This document shows positions 62,701 through 64,000 of a DNA stretch of 64,000 nucleotides, piece after piece. Each line of letters starts with the position of its first letter. The first letter of the stretch is position 1. The notes below the pieces were generated by a model. It made no database searches, had not been told where the DNA came from, and saw nothing but the letters and a program-made list of their open reading frames with translations. The stretch comes from Monosporascus cannonballus (taxonomy: Eukaryota; Ascomycota; Sordariomycetes; Xylariales): the NCBI GenBank assembly GCA_004154925.1, contig QJNS01000114.1, forward strand, positions 1 through 64,000. The letters are read 5' to 3'. A program made the position numbers and the translations under genes.

Positions 62701-64000
62701 TTTAATAATAAGCTTCGTTAATAGTATATATATATCTCTATTTTTTTAATTAATGTAATAATATACACAGCTAGTTTTTATAAATTAGATTAAGGTGTTT
62801 AAACTTCAATTAGGATTTGGAATTGCTGACCTTTTAGTATTATAGTTAGTTTCGCATTTTCGTTACCTTATATTAAGTTATATTTGTAATTTATAAATTT
62901 TAAAATTTGTTAGATATTTATAATAGTCATTTTATTAAAAATAAAATAACCGTTAACTGCTTTTATTTAAAATCGTTAAATATATATTTATTTTAAAATA
63001 ATACACCATTTTTAAAAATGAAGTTTTTAAATATATTATATATTTTTAACTAGATTTATATAAATATTAGCTTTATTTAATATTTCGAATATTTAAATAA
63101 TATACTAATTGCATTTTTTTTAAAGTTTGAAAATTAATTAACATAATATTTAAATATATAAATGTAAATTTATTTATAAACTTTTTAAAAGTAATTATAA
63201 TTAAGTACTAGAAATTAACAAAAACGTTAATAAGTGTTATAAATATTATTCGATATTCGGAATAATTATATATTAATTTAATTATTATTTTGTATTTATT
63301 AATTATTTGATTATAACAATAAAGGTTTTAAAAATTAAACACTGTAAACTATTTTATTTTACTGGTATTTTTTAATATAATTATTAAGGTTAAAAGATAT
63401 TTATTTTTTGCAATAATATCGTTTTACTTTGTATAATTAATTATATATATATAAATAAAGTTTTCGTTTTAAATAATTTTTTATTTGCTATCGTTAAGTT
63501 TAAGTACTATAAGTATTAAATAGCTCACTGAAAATTTAAAATGTTAAATATATTCTTTTTTAAATTTTATTATAATTTTGTTGTAAAGTTTCCGATTTTT
63601 TAAAGTTTTTATAATACATTTTATAAAGTTTAAAGCAATATTTTTAATAAATATTTTATAGTTTTATTAACTATATAGTAATAATTTAAAATTCTTTTCA
63701 TTTTTAAATAATTTTTAAATTTGTAGTACTTTGAAAATATTATTATAATTTAATTAAAAATTTGAAGTCTTTTATATATATATTAGATTTTTCATATTTT
63801 TAATATATTATTGCATAATTTTAAGAAAATGTTTAGTTTTTTCAATTAATCGATAATTTAGAAAAATGAAAATAAAGTATTTTTTAAAATAATATTATAT
63901 TTTAAAGTATCTACTATATTTAACGAAAGCTGTTTTTAATATTTGCAAATTTAAATAAAAAGGTTTTCGATTTTTCGAAATATTTTTTTATTTTTGTATT
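59740..64000. repeat. AT-rich, RIP-like block (edge of an AT isochore)
   Basis: Composition changes abruptly at about 59,735-59,760 from balanced to extremely A/T-rich and stays so to the end of the window. No open frame of useful length exists here on either strand. In three lines I counted (60241-60360 and 60421-60480) there are 10 CpG against 3 CpA, although A is far more frequent than G. TpA is very abundant. Loss of CpA with gain of TpA is the mark of repeat-induced point mutation, so this was probably a transposon or other repeat, now unrecognisable. It may be heterochromatic; a centromeric or telomere-proximal location cannot be judged from here. Confidence 0.85.

Overview
This window is nuclear DNA of a filamentous ascomycete (Pezizomycotina, most likely Sordariomycetes). 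The evidence is: single-copy fungal housekeeping genes; short introns (51-147 bp) with GTRNGT donors, CTAAC/CTGAC-type branch sites and YAG acceptors; and an AT-rich block at the right end with the dinucleotide pattern of repeat-induced point mutation (RIP). The species is not identifiable by reading.

Layout. 1-10.2 kb: a ~2,000-residue DH-BAR-SH3 Rho/Cdc42 exchange factor on the minus strand, then a gene-poor gap. 10.2-14.8 kb: PRP3 (U4/U6 snRNP) and the TFIIH helicase RAD3/XPD, convergent. 14.8-34.3 kb: a sparse region with only a C2H2 zinc-finger gene (19.7-21.0 kb, needing a GC-AG intron) and a DDHD-domain phospholipase (28.0-31.1 kb). 34.3-43.4 kb: PPS1 dual-specificity phosphatase, ATG18, and the tRNA wybutosine enzyme PPM2/TYW4, the last two sharing a 551-bp divergent promoter. 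44.1-44.9 kb: a broken secreted cytidine/deoxycytidylate-type deaminase gene. 45.5-48.7 kb: mitochondrial 2-oxoglutarate dehydrogenase E1 (KGD1). 51.4-57.2 kb: TFIIH subunit TFB1, an uncharacterised protein with a C-terminal cysteine module, and the WD40 Fe-S assembly factor CIA1. 58.1-59.5 kb: a decayed MHYT-domain gene. 59.74-64.0 kb: a gene-free, RIP-like AT block that runs off the window.

How the genes relate. Most are unrelated housekeeping genes. The one functional theme is TFIIH and Fe-S assembly: RAD3/XPD is an Fe-S helicase of TFIIH, TFB1 is a core TFIIH subunit, and CIA1 belongs to the machinery that delivers Fe-S clusters to XPD-type helicases. All three lie within 45 kb, and TFB1 and CIA1 are separated by one gene. 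I see no biosynthetic cluster, CRISPR, intact transposon, tRNA or rRNA gene. I found no convincing undescribed system. The best leads are the cysteine-module protein, the two gene relics, the GC-AG intron, the 17-nt micro-exon in PRP3, and two hidden stop-free introns.
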